Shown: piece after piece, positions 49,056 through 58,701 of the stretch
Layout: the number at the start of each line of letters is the position of its first letter
How positions within the stretch are numbered: position 1 is the first letter of the stretch
Assembly: GCA_963281255.1 (NCBI GenBank)
Contig: OY725488.1
Span: 7,351,524-7,415,523, forward strand
DNA length: 64,000 bases
Origin: Aphrocallistes beatrix
Lineage: Eukaryota; Porifera; Hexactinellida; Sceptrulophora; Aphrocallistidae
Direction of reading: 5' to 3'
Notes under the pieces: generated by a model
Seen by the model: only the letters and a program-made list of their open reading frames with translations
Told to the model about the DNA's origin: nothing
Databases searched by the model: none
Made by a program: the position numbers and the translations under genes

Positions 49056-50533
49056 TTATGTGCTGTGCAGCTCCAGCTGGACCCGTAGCTTCACGCACTG
49101 ATCCAGCTCATCATTCATACAGATGAGAGCCTCTCTGTTCTGCAGCTGCAGCTCCTTCTCAGCCTGGATCAGCTTCTCTAGGGATTCCGCCAGCTCCTGC
49201 TCTGACTGCTGATCCAACCCCTCCCCCAGGTCTTCCTCCCCACGCTCATCGAACTCACGTCTCGTCTCCTCCAGCAGTCTCTTCTCCTCTTCGATACTCT
49301 TGTGGAATTGCTCGTTGAGACGCTGCAGCATCTCGTACTCGAGCTGCATCTCCCTCTCCTTCAGTCTCAGCTGCTGGAGCTCCTTCTCTTCCCGCAGTTC
49401 GTTCGTCTGCAGTTGCTCCAACTGCTGCTTCAGTCCCTGCACTCGGGTCTGGAGCCGCTCCAGCAACAGCGAGTAGTCCTCCGAGCTACAGGGCCCCGCG
49501 GAGCTGGACTCCTCGGCTAGGACTGCCCGGTTAACCGACTCTCTCAGACGAGAAAGTTGGTTCATCTCGGAGAGGATCTCAGATTCTGACAGCAGAGAAA
49601 AGGGTGTGCCTAGTACATCTATTGGAATAATGTTAATGGAATAATATAACACTGTGGGGAGCTATTGAATGGAGTTCTGTAACTAACGCAGCTCTGATCT
49701 AAATTCCTCCAAGCAAGGCCGCTTGTAGGGCACAATCTCCGCATTAGGAGTGAGGTGGTGCAGATTCTCGTACAGAGAAACCAGTAGGTTGATCGAGATG
49801 TGGAGAGTGGGGGAGAACACGATGATGAGGTTGTGTAGACTCATCTTGTTCTCTTTCTCGTGGTGGATGACATTCTTCAAGTGTAACAGTAGCCAAGAGA
49901 GCATCAGTGTGTTCGGGACTGGAATGTGAGAAAAGTGTTTCTTGAAAGCTCTCAGGCGCTGCTGAGAATCTTGAATTCCGTGTGCTTCCTCCAACTTGTA
50001 CAGGACTGAGTCAGGGATGAGACAGTCGGGGAGTTCTCGGATATACAGCTTCAGGAGGGAAGCTATTATTTCCGGTGTCATATTATTGAAGTCAACATAC
50101 TCTCCTAGACAGTCAGGCAGATTTAATAGACTGATGTAACCATTTCAATAGATAGATAAATTGATTTTTTAAATGATATACTCTATTAACCTCGGTCATA
50201 CTGCTGTTTCACTGCATCTATGCTCTTGATTGGTCCTCCTACCCGGTACAGTCCTTCAGTCTCTAATCCGAACTGCTCAATATAGTCCACACACTCTCTG
50301 AACACGGTGGGAATGAGGATATCATCCTGTATCACACTCCTGTCTATTGCATCAATCAGAGGCACTCCAAATACCTTCGTTTCCAAACTGTTGACAATGG
50401 AAGGCAAGCTGGGCTCAGCTGGCTCCTTCTTATTTTTACTAGTTTTCTTAAGTAAGGCTATCTTACTGCGGAATGATTCCTTTGTTTTCATACTCTTGCC
50501 TTTGGGAGACTTGCTTGGATTAGAATCCGACAT
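49056..50533 (-). CDS. RALBP1: RalA-binding protein 1 (RLIP76), RhoGAP
   Basis: Three exons, 437 residues: 50533-50191, 50104-49688, 49609-49056; both junctions are GT-AG and in phase. The RhoGAP domain (about 55-240) begins FGVPLIDAI and has the arginine finger in EGLYRVGG, then ASLLKLYIRELPDCLIP and the NLIIVFSPTLHIS helix. The C-terminal coiled coil (about 270-437) is Glu/Leu/Gln-rich and ends with ALICMNDELDQCVKLRVQLEL, closely matching the end of RalBP1. This protein links Ral to Cdc42/Rac and to endocytosis. The coiled coil contains the Ral-binding part in vertebrates. It is shorter than the human protein (655) because the N-terminal region is reduced. Confidence 0.88.
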
Positions 50534-50820
50534 TTGACGTTACACTAATTTATTAAAATAGTATAGAAGTAATCATGAAATTTACAACAGTACAAATGGG
50601 AAATATTATTCATCTATTGATATATATCGGAAGGGTTTAAGCCGACCTAGTTTAAGCTTAAAACTTAATAACCCCGCTTAACAAGTCGAAGGGAATAATA
50701 TTGAATCGTAGAGTTAGAAGTCGGAGTTCATTTCTCCCATTCACTAGAGAATAATATGTGTACCAGCTTAATTAAGTTTAAATCCAATGAAATTAGCTTG
50801 AAAATGCAGGAGATATTTTA

Positions 50821-51075
50821 GGGTTTTTCTAAACAGCAACCTAGGTTGCTCGGAGCCTAATTAGTATGTAGCAACCTATGAGAAATATCAATACCGCTTT
50901 TATTCATAGATTAATATTATTATTAATAGGCATACGTTATTCATTTCATTAAATTTCATCTTACTATAGGGTCCCTATAGGTTAATATCTATGAATAAAA
51001 GCGGTATTTCTATTTCTCATAGGTTGCTACATACACTAAGCTTCGAGCAACCTAGGTTGCTGTTTAGAAAAACCC
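50821..51075. mobile_element. 255-bp foldback MITE
   Basis: Arms of about 95 bp (50821-50915 and 50980-51075) are inverted copies starting GGGTTTTTCTAAACAGCAAC. Each contains the 14-bp palindrome GCAACCTAGGTTGC, the block GTAGCAACCTATGAGAAATA and the block ATACCGCTTTTATTCATAG. The centre is AT-rich, about 65 bp. No target duplication is clear. It lies between the divergent RALBP1 and TRAF-finger genes. Confidence 0.82.
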
Positions 51076-51432
51076 AATTTGTTATACACTCGCTCCACTC
51101 CATTGTGGGAGAAATCACAATTGAGTAAGCTTCACTGAAAAAATTGCATGTTTATTTAGAAATGTTACGTCATAATGTGCTTATTGAGCATTAAAATAAT
51201 TATACGTGGATGCAGCTATTACAATGTTTGCCTAAGAACAAAAGATAACCAAGGCCACCATATTTAGGTTAATTGAACGTAGTGATCGTAAACAATAGAA
51301 ATATGCATGTGAGTGTATTCCTTTGTTCACAAACGGAAGGTGCATCAAAGAAATGTTGAAACAAGGTGCTATGACTATTTTCAAAAATATCATTTAAAGA
51401 GTAAAATTCGAATAACTGAGGAAAGAGTAGAG

Positions 51433-52170
51433 ATGGCAACTACTATTTCGGATCAATTCGCGAGATTAAACATCAGAAGAGGAAGTGAGCCTAATTATCA
51501 ATCAAATCATTCTCCACAAACAGAAGAGTCGAAAAAAGCGCCGACCATGATGGATACAAAAAAATCAGGTTTACGTTGCAAATTTTTTGAAATGGGATGT
51601 GATTTCAATGTGAGAGGCGATCAGCTCGAAATTCTGATGAGCCACACAGAAAATAGCACAGAATACCATCTGGAGCTAACCATTGACGCTTACAGATATC
51701 TGAAGTCAGAGAACGAGGTAATCAAAAAGAAATACAACAAACTAAAGTTCGAGTGGAACAACTACCATATGCGATTGGGCGGATATAATAATAATGAAAA
51801 GTTGAATTCTAATGTTAGAACTAAGAAAATATCTCAGCCAAATTTAAGGAAAATGAGACTACATTCTCCAGGCAATAAATCAGATTGCCTAGATGTGAAT
51901 TATGATCCTAATATGAAAAGGGCGAGGAGCGCTGAAATAAATATACTGATGGATAAGGACAACGAAGGAAAAAAAGCTGAGAAAAATGTGTCAGTAGCTA
52001 CCCTTAAACCAAAATTATTAGATGAGCATCCATATTACAAGGCGATTGCGATTAACAAAACATCGTTTGAAAACAGAGAATCAGAAGAAAAATGGCCCGA
52101 GTGGATGATGAACGGCACGGGTTCAGATGCGTACTGGACTAAAGATGTCAGCGTTGAAACTAAACTATAA
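51433..52170 (+). CDS. Single TRAF-type zinc-finger protein
   Basis: 245 residues from the ATG at 51433; the frame is open for 40 more codons upstream from an ATG at 51313, so the start is uncertain. Residues about 45-85 read like one TRAF-type zinc finger: CKFFEMGCDFNV, then LMSHTENSTEYHLEL, giving a C-x5-6-C...H-x6-H layout, followed by a helix YRYLKSENEVIKKKYNKLKFE. TRAF and TRAF-related proteins carry such fingers in arrays before a coiled coil and MATH domain; here there is one finger and no MATH domain. The rest is Asn/Lys-rich. The C-terminus ends in an acidic, Trp-rich stretch (EKWPEWMMNG). The function is unknown. Confidence 0.6.
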   Translation: MATTISDQFARLNIRRGSEPNYQSNHSPQTEESKKAPTMMDTKKSGLRCKFFEMGCDFNVRGDQLEILMSHTENSTEYHLELTIDAYRYLKSENEVIKKKYNKLKFEWNNYHMRLGGYNNNEKLNSNVRTKKISQPNLRKMRLHSPGNKSDCLDVNYDPNMKRARSAEINILMDKDNEGKKAEKNVSVATLKPKLLDEHPYYKAIAINKTSFENRESEEKWPEWMMNGTGSDAYWTKDVSVETKL

Positions 52171-52499
52171 GAAGTTCCACCAAGATCAACAATGAACTAA
52201 CATGATATCATATATATGACAGTATTACAATAATTCACTTGCTTATTTGTCACTCATTATATTTTACATTAACTGCTAGCTCATTAATATACTTTTGGGT
52301 AAAAGCGCTTTATTATAATCGGGATTCATCACTTCCAGTTGGAAAAAAAATTGTAGGGAAGAATTTCAAGACTTCATTCTAACGACGGGACAGAATATAA
52401 AATTTTCAACGAGAATTAAGCATTAAATAAATATGATTCATTATATTTCAAAACTTGATAAGTTGTTTGTCAACCGGATTGTTTAATAATATCTAGAAA

Positions 52500-53528
52500 C
52501 TATAATATTCTTCCTTGTAATGATGCTAAAGTAATGAAAACTGCCTCTTCTGTGCGAATGGTCTTACACCCTTGACGAGGACAACAATTCAAATAATGAT
52601 CAAATAGCAATTTTACGTCTTCGACTTTAAGTTCTGTGTCTCCCTCCAGGCAAGCCTCCAGGCCAGCGAGTCCACCAAAAATAATTAAGCAATGTTCAAA
52701 ACTGTCAGGAAGGGACACTAACCGGATATCTTCTCCCTTATCGCTAGTACCAATCACGAGGTCATACTGTTGGTTGTAAGAGGACTCAGTGAAGACTGAG
52801 CTAAATGAGCTTGCATACCTCACGGAGTAGCCCCAGTACGTCCCTTGGTGTGGCGGCTGTAATGGAGAGACAATACAACCACGAAAGTTCCTCAAATCTT
52901 TCGAGGTTTTGTCGCTCTCCCTCATCTTAACTGTCACACGTACACCTGGCTGGAGACACAAGTCTACTCGTACATCTTTACTCAGACCTACATTAACATA
53001 GGATCCTCTCTTCTTCTTAGAGGGACGGTCTAGCACCACACCCTCCCTATACTCGCTCCACTCGTCCTGTTTCATATGGTGCGGGCAGTTGAGCGGATGT
53101 AGCAGTCCGGCGTGTTGCAGATCAGGGTGTTTAGGGAAGAGAAGCTTCCTCAGATACTGAGGTGTCTCTAGGTATTGTAATACTCGTACAAACATTTTGT
53201 TCAAATCACGAGTTGAAGTTGATTTGGGTTTAGAAGAGAATTCATCGAATATAATCACTTCACTAATGTTAAATAAAGCAGCCGCCCTTGACACCTGTCC
53301 AATAACGTACGTCTTCAGTTCATCAGTGGGAACATTTTCTAAGATGGATCCGGGAAGAGCAATACTGATGGTTGGGTGAGATTTGATATCATCGTCGAAA
53401 AGATTTTGAGATTCAATTGGTTCATCTTTTTGATTTATTTCTGTTTCTTTCCTTTCCATTTCTGCAATAAATTGCTCTGTTTCCGTCCTTCTACGCTTCT
53501 TACCTTTCTTCCTTTTTTCATAATCCAT
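52500..53528 (-). CDS. SPOUT1: SPOUT-domain methyltransferase SPOUT1 (CENP-32)
   Basis: 342 residues, one exon, near the 376 of human SPOUT1/C9orf114. The N-terminus is basic (KRKKGKKRRR). The SPOUT fold begins TISIALPGSILENVPTDELK and is followed by the family's RKLLFPKHPDLQHAGLLHPL, NCPHHM and EGVVLDRPSKKKRGSYVNVGL. The knot part has YWGYSVRYASS, DLVIGTSDKGE and IIFGGLAGLE, and ends CPRQGCKTIRTEEAVFITL. These are the SAM-binding and knotted segments of this class. Human SPOUT1 is linked to spindle organisation and RNA methylation. Confidence 0.93.
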   Translation of the reverse strand: MDYEKRKKGKKRRRTETEQFIAEMERKETEINQKDEPIESQNLFDDDIKSHPTISIALPGSILENVPTDELKTYVIGQVSRAAALFNISEVIIFDEFSSKPKSTSTRDLNKMFVRVLQYLETPQYLRKLLFPKHPDLQHAGLLHPLNCPHHMKQDEWSEYREGVVLDRPSKKKRGSYVNVGLSKDVRVDLCLQPGVRVTVKMRESDKTSKDLRNFRGCIVSPLQPPHQGTYWGYSVRYASSFSSVFTESSYNQQYDLVIGTSDKGEDIRLVSLPDSFEHCLIIFGGLAGLEACLEGDTELKVEDVKLLFDHYLNCCPRQGCKTIRTEEAVFITLASLQGRIL

Positions 53529-55063
53529 TAAACAGCTTTTGTTATTTGTTGGTTTAGCTTACGAAATTAATGATCCGATATAATAGTATAATTATATTAA
53601 TTTAAAGGCAAAAAAGATATTTTGGCCTAAGAGTACAAATGTACGTTTAATTTAGAAGTAATAATCTTAAAATGTGAAAAGATGAAATCCACATTGTCAT
53701 TAAGATTTTTACAAATTTAGGTATGCACTTATAGGACAACCCTACATAAAATGAATTCAGTCCAGGTTAGGTTTGGTTCACGAGATTCTTTGGGTAGCTT
53801 GGACGGCCATAGGATATTACATACACAGTCCAGGATATAAAGCATCGCCTACGTATATACAATATTAATATATGTAATATGAAAAAACTGTAACATGACA
53901 TCAGTGAGAGATGATACGGGTTGAAAATACGTAATTAGGGATTATCTCTTGTAACGAGTTAATGACTCTACATAAGTACACAGGAAGGACGGTAAGGTCG
54001 AATAGCCAAGCAATGAATTACCTCTCCTGAATACTTCATACAGTGCATGTCTGAGCAAAAACACGTTTTCACAATCGGGGATCTTTCAATGAGATAATGC
54101 AAAAGGATAATTCGATTATTATACACGATACACAATGGCTTAATAAAGGATCAAATTCCCTTCTCTGTAATGAAAGGTCATTTCAAAATAAGGGACTGCT
54201 ACAATTACTAATGCAATACTCATCCAACTCAACAACTGCAACTAATTACACAAGCGATAAAACTATGTCTGGTGACTAATCCACATCCTATTTCCAATTA
54301 CTCGGCGGGCTTGATGTATGATTAATGAATTTATCCTTTAGAAAGGAAACTGTCTGAGAGAAAGGTTTCCCTACACTAAGTGGATAAACAAACCAGCAAG
54401 CATGATTGATAATGCCTATTTTGGATATAGATAGTATCAGGGAAGAATGAAGCAGCAATTCGAGTGATATTAGTAGTATTATGTAACAATGGCCATAAAT
54501 CCAACTGAAAGAGAGTTCTAGTAGACATATGTAAGTTAACAAGATAATATAAATGAAAGTAAACAAAATTAATTTCATGTTTAAAAAAATGCATGCACAA
54601 TTACATTGCAACAAAAAGTTCCATTTTCAAGTTCTGAGAATTCGCATGTTAGAAGTAGTATAGATAAACCTATCAACGCACTTTTAGTTTCTGAACAAAT
54701 CGAAGTACTAGTCCCTAGTGTCTATTGAAAGTGAACGAGTAATGGCGTAAATAGATTAGTAATTCGCTCGCATCCCCGAATTAATAACCGAAGTAATGTT
54801 AGATAATTGAAAATAACAGCTTCTTATTTGGAGTGCATTAATAACAAGGCTGGTTAATGATATATTGATATTCTCCATTCAACTACTTTTAGGGGTCTAG
54901 ACAAAAGCTACATATAACATGTATGTAAACTAACAATTCAAGTGACTTAATATTATTATCTCATAAATATGTGCGTATAAAGAATTAAATATATTTATAG
55001 GGATATATTATATTATTTGAGATGTAGAAGAAGGGGGAAATATCGAAAGTTCATTTTTTTAGA
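53529..55063. other. Intergenic, no gene seen
   Basis: About 1.5 kb of AT-rich sequence between the divergent SPOUT1 and ETS genes. Open frames near 54288-54614 are AT-rich, hydrophobic by composition and unsupported. No repeat family or RNA gene is recognised. Confidence 0.4.
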
Positions 55064-55070
55064 TATAAAA
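55064..55070 (+). promoter_or_regulatory. TATA box of the ETS gene
   Basis: TATAAAA, 67 bp before the ATG at 55137, in a spot fitting a transcription start near 55095. Confidence 0.5.
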
Positions 55071-55136
55071 GATGAATCTTTCAAGAGTATTCAAATCCCA
55101 GAAATCAAAGCTAATAATACTAAATAAATACAAAAC

Positions 55137-56251
55137 ATGACACTTCCTGATTACTTTTCAGACAGTTCAATGTACTGGCCAAATGATCTAGAAAACTCAA
55201 TGTTCTGGTCTAACGACATGTTCGGCTATGATTACTATAACCCATATAACTTACACTCACCCTTCGATGAAGAATTTCTGAACTTGAATCTCTATGGTAT
55301 GTTATGTCCAAATGTTGTAAGGGACTTGTTAATGAGCACATTCACTCAAAATATTATAAATTTATTACTTATTTTCCCTCAGAGGACGAGTGCTCATTAA
55401 CAAAATAAAATAGAATTACTAATTGGTATTGTTGAAATGCCAATAAATAATGTAGCTGTATGCACCTCAACCCTCCTACTGATTCTTGCAATTGTATTAC
55501 TTGTCTATTTTGTATTTTAGATGAAGAATTGGATAAACTTCTAAACCCACCAACAACAGTTGAGTCAGAAATGTCACCTATGACTTCTCCTCCAATAGTG
55601 AAAAGGTACTTATTATTAACTAAAATGAACTATCATTGCAGTTGCTCCCAACCTGAAGTCCAGAAAAAGGGCCATCAGGATTTAAATTATTTATTAACTC
55701 AATGAGAGGGTATATAACGTTAAAATATTGCTATAGAGGGCCCACTGCTAAAATAGGTTGAAAACTGTAGTACATATTAATGCGTGTAGAATTTGCGAAA
55801 TATTCATCAAAACAAAGAAAGATTTAGGATACAATATACTACGTACATCAATATTAACTAATTTGTACTCTTTAGTGGAAAAAAGGACCCTAAGAAAGAG
55901 AAAAAACGTTCAAAATCAAGGAGAAAAATTTCAACCCTTATAGAAAATAAATTCAAATTCTCTGGACAACGCTATCTGTTGCTCTTCACTCTACAGAAGT
56001 TAAACAATTCGGAAAGTAAATTTATCGATTGGGTAAAAGAGAAGGAAGGAATTTTTGAGATTAGAAATCCAAAAATATTCGCTTCTGAGTGGGGGGCGCA
56101 TAAGAGTAGAGAAGATATGACCTATGAAAAGGTGGCGAGGTCATTCCGCTATTACTACAAATGCAATATACTCAAGAAAGTGCCAGGAGTACGGCGGTAT
56201 CAGTGGAACCTGAGTTTCTTAGCGGATCTGAAGGATTGCAACTCAAATTAA
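55137..56251 (+). CDS. ETS-domain transcription factor, small and divergent
   Basis: Three exons, 206 residues: 55137-55296, 55521-55605, 55876-56251; GT-AG junctions, phases 1 and 2. Residues 1-55 are rich in Tyr, Asn, Asp and Phe, like an acidic activation segment. A Lys/Arg-rich stretch (about 85-105) then leads into an ETS domain (about 110-200). Two of the three ETS tryptophans are present (FIDWVKEKEG and FASEWGAHKS). The first is replaced in QRYLLLFTLQKL. The recognition helix reads EKVARSFRYYYKCNIL, keeping both DNA-contacting Arg residues. There is no Pointed domain. The protein is unusually short for an ETS factor, and the subfamily is not clear. Confidence 0.88.
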
Positions 56252-56594
56252 ATCATAATTTGCCATATTACAGCTTAAATAATAATCATAACTTAGCTTC
56301 AAGTTACTCTTAATTTGTTTTGAATACCATGGATGCAATGCAACAGAACAAATCTCAATCAGCTTCAAGCTCAAACATTAACTTATTAGAAAACGTATCC
56401 CAAATGGTAAATTCAACATACAAGTTCTGCAAGTATACATTCGCAAGCAAATATACGAATATACTTCAAAGAGATTCGCATTAGTATTATAATATTAATA
56501 TCTATATACCAAATATGTATATGTATTGACTTGTAGTTACTCTCTAATGTAATTCTTCAGTAAACGGAGATTAGATTAATTAATGAATAGAAAA

Positions 56595-57620
56595 TTAAAT
56601 GTTATTTGATGAGTTAGAGATATTAACTCTTGATGGGTCGAATGGAGTTCCTTTAAAGGGAGAACCTTCCGCATCCCAAGCTTTCTCTAGCATTCCGTAT
56701 GTTTGGAGTTCATGACTCTGAGGTTTTCCTTGCATCTTTTGATGTTGATCGAATATCACTCTATTCACTGCTGCTTGACTCTCTGAATCAAGTTCAGACA
56801 TATCGCGAAAAGCCTCTACCTTTGTCAAATCAATTTCCTTTTCCCCTTCAATGACACGTCCCCACATCCTCTCTTGTGCCTTGTCCAGGGAAACATGTAT
56901 CGATCCGCTCTCCACCAGCCACATTGAAGACTCTGTCAGTACCTTATAAGGCAGGTCTCCGTCAATGAGAATCCACTCTTGATCAGGTTTCACGACTGCT
57001 ACTCTAAGATGAGTACTCTTGATCAAAACGTTGACATTCTTTGCTTTAGTACCTGAAGGCAGAGGGATCTGAATGTCTAGCTCACTCACAGTCTGAGACC
57101 AGCTGTATTTATCAGTCACTCCTCCATTATAGGTGTCCCCGCTATTCTCATATTGAGTTTCCCCTGCCTTACTCTCTTCATTTTCAATTCGGGGTGGTTT
57201 TGTCACGGTTTCAATGTCTGTGAACTGTTTTTGGATTGCTTTACTATTACTGGTCTGAGGTAAATTATGACTTGAATCTGACTTGTCTGTCTCTGGATGT
57301 GAGTCAGTATTGGCTGTGGCAGATTTATCGATGTTCTTTTTAACACCTTCTTTTTTCTGCTTAATTGGCTGCTGACTTCTTAACTCTCTCACTTTAGCTT
57401 TAGTTTCATATTTTTTAAAAGCTTCTCTTACCATCATTTCTGCCTTCCCAGGTGGAAAGCCCATCTTATCTGTTGCTGTTTTCATGGTTATAAAAAAATC
57501 AGTCCTTCTAAACAGGAAATTAAACGCATGATCCAAAAAAGGTTCCATCTTCCCTTCTTGCTGTAAGATCGCACTGAAGAGATCGTCATACCTCCCTTCA
57601 TTTTCTATATCTGCATTCAT
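56595..57620 (-). CDS. NUDCD3: NudC domain-containing protein 3
   Basis: 341 residues, one exon. The N-terminal NudC_N-type helices (about 8-75) include YDDLFSAILQQEGKMEPFLDHAFNFL without its flanks; the Phe-Leu-Phe-Arg-Arg-Thr-Asp-Phe segment follows. A Lys/Ser-rich linker (80-165) leads to the CS/p23-like domain (about 170-260), with YSWSQTVSELDIQIPLP, then LRVAVV and the WLVESGSIHVSLDK strand. The end, PFKGTPFDPSRVNIS, also fits NUDCD3. This is an HSP90 cochaperone that stabilises dynein intermediate chain. It is convergent with the ETS gene, 343 bp apart. Confidence 0.92.
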   Translation of the reverse strand: MNADIENEGRYDDLFSAILQQEGKMEPFLDHAFNFLFRRTDFFITMKTATDKMGFPPGKAEMMVREAFKKYETKAKVRELRSQQPIKQKKEGVKKNIDKSATANTDSHPETDKSDSSHNLPQTSNSKAIQKQFTDIETVTKPPRIENEESKAGETQYENSGDTYNGGVTDKYSWSQTVSELDIQIPLPSGTKAKNVNVLIKSTHLRVAVVKPDQEWILIDGDLPYKVLTESSMWLVESGSIHVSLDKAQERMWGRVIEGEKEIDLTKVEAFRDMSELDSESQAAVNRVIFDQHQKMQGKPQSHELQTYGMLEKAWDAEGSPFKGTPFDPSRVNISNSSNNI

Positions 57621-58701
57621 TTTAGACTAATTATGCAAAAGCTAAATTTTATTAAGGTAAGTTAAACCATGAAATGATCGAATTCTTTGAAATAAAAAAA
57701 GATGTCTTGGTATTTTTAGAAAATTGGAAAGAATTCTGAATAGTAGAATATTCCTACGCACGACATTGCAGTCATCATACATAAAAATAAATGTTAGATC
57801 GGACACATGCATATACACATGTTAATTCTTTAAAAATTGACATAAAGACCGATGTATTCATTTTAATTAAGAAAAGAATTCAAGGTATAAGATTTATTCC
57901 AAATTTTGAAAACTGGTGATTCGGCAACCCTAGATTAAATTACACTCTTGTGCGTGGTAGTGTGGTGTTATGACTAGCTGTTTCAAGATATTATTACTTG
58001 GAATATTAATATTTCAGAGAAGAAAAAAATCTACCATAAGATTAAAGCTAAAAAAACAAATCAAAAATTGAAATAAATCAAATTAGCTCGTATTCTGAAT
58101 AACAACTTAACCTGCATGACGATCAATAAGAACTCGAGCAGTAATCTTCTTAATTATTTAAGGCACACGACTATAGGCGTTCGTAAAGAAGGGATATCGG
58201 CCAAAGTTAAATAAATTCTCTACATTATTATTCATTCCATGAGAAATTTTTAAAATGCCACTCAACAGGGATGACTATTCATTGTCACCTTTTAATCGTG
58301 CAATCAATTGTTACATCTGTATCAATGTTTAGATCAAAATAATAATAAGGACCCAAGGGCACTGGCACTGTGTTTGCCGGTCGATCAGCGAAAGCGAGCT
58401 TATAATCAATAAATCTAGCCACGACTTACGATGATGTCTGCGTTTGGATAATCAAATATGCGGATGACTGAGTATTTTCAAAGTCCCAATAATCGTTGTT
58501 AAAACAGAATCAAATACATATCAAGTATAATATCAATTTACATCTCAAAAATGCAAAAAACGATCTGCATGAATAGAATAGTCCAAGTTAACAATTTCGT
58601 GAATATAAAGTCAATTTCGCGAATATAAAATAGTGGCTCAAAATTGATTGCAAAAATAGCAGACACTTGTAGATCCTAATTAAATATCGAAATAATGGAC
58701 A
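57621..58701. other. Intergenic, no gene seen
   Basis: About 1.1 kb of AT-rich sequence between NUDCD3 and the end of the NAD kinase gene, holding the NUDCD3 promoter side. No repeats or RNA genes are recognised. Confidence 0.4.

Noticed and set aside
54288..54614. 108-codon hydrophobic frame that looks like a membrane protein
   Set aside because: Composition follows from AT-rich DNA. There is no conserved motif, and a second overlapping frame looks the same.
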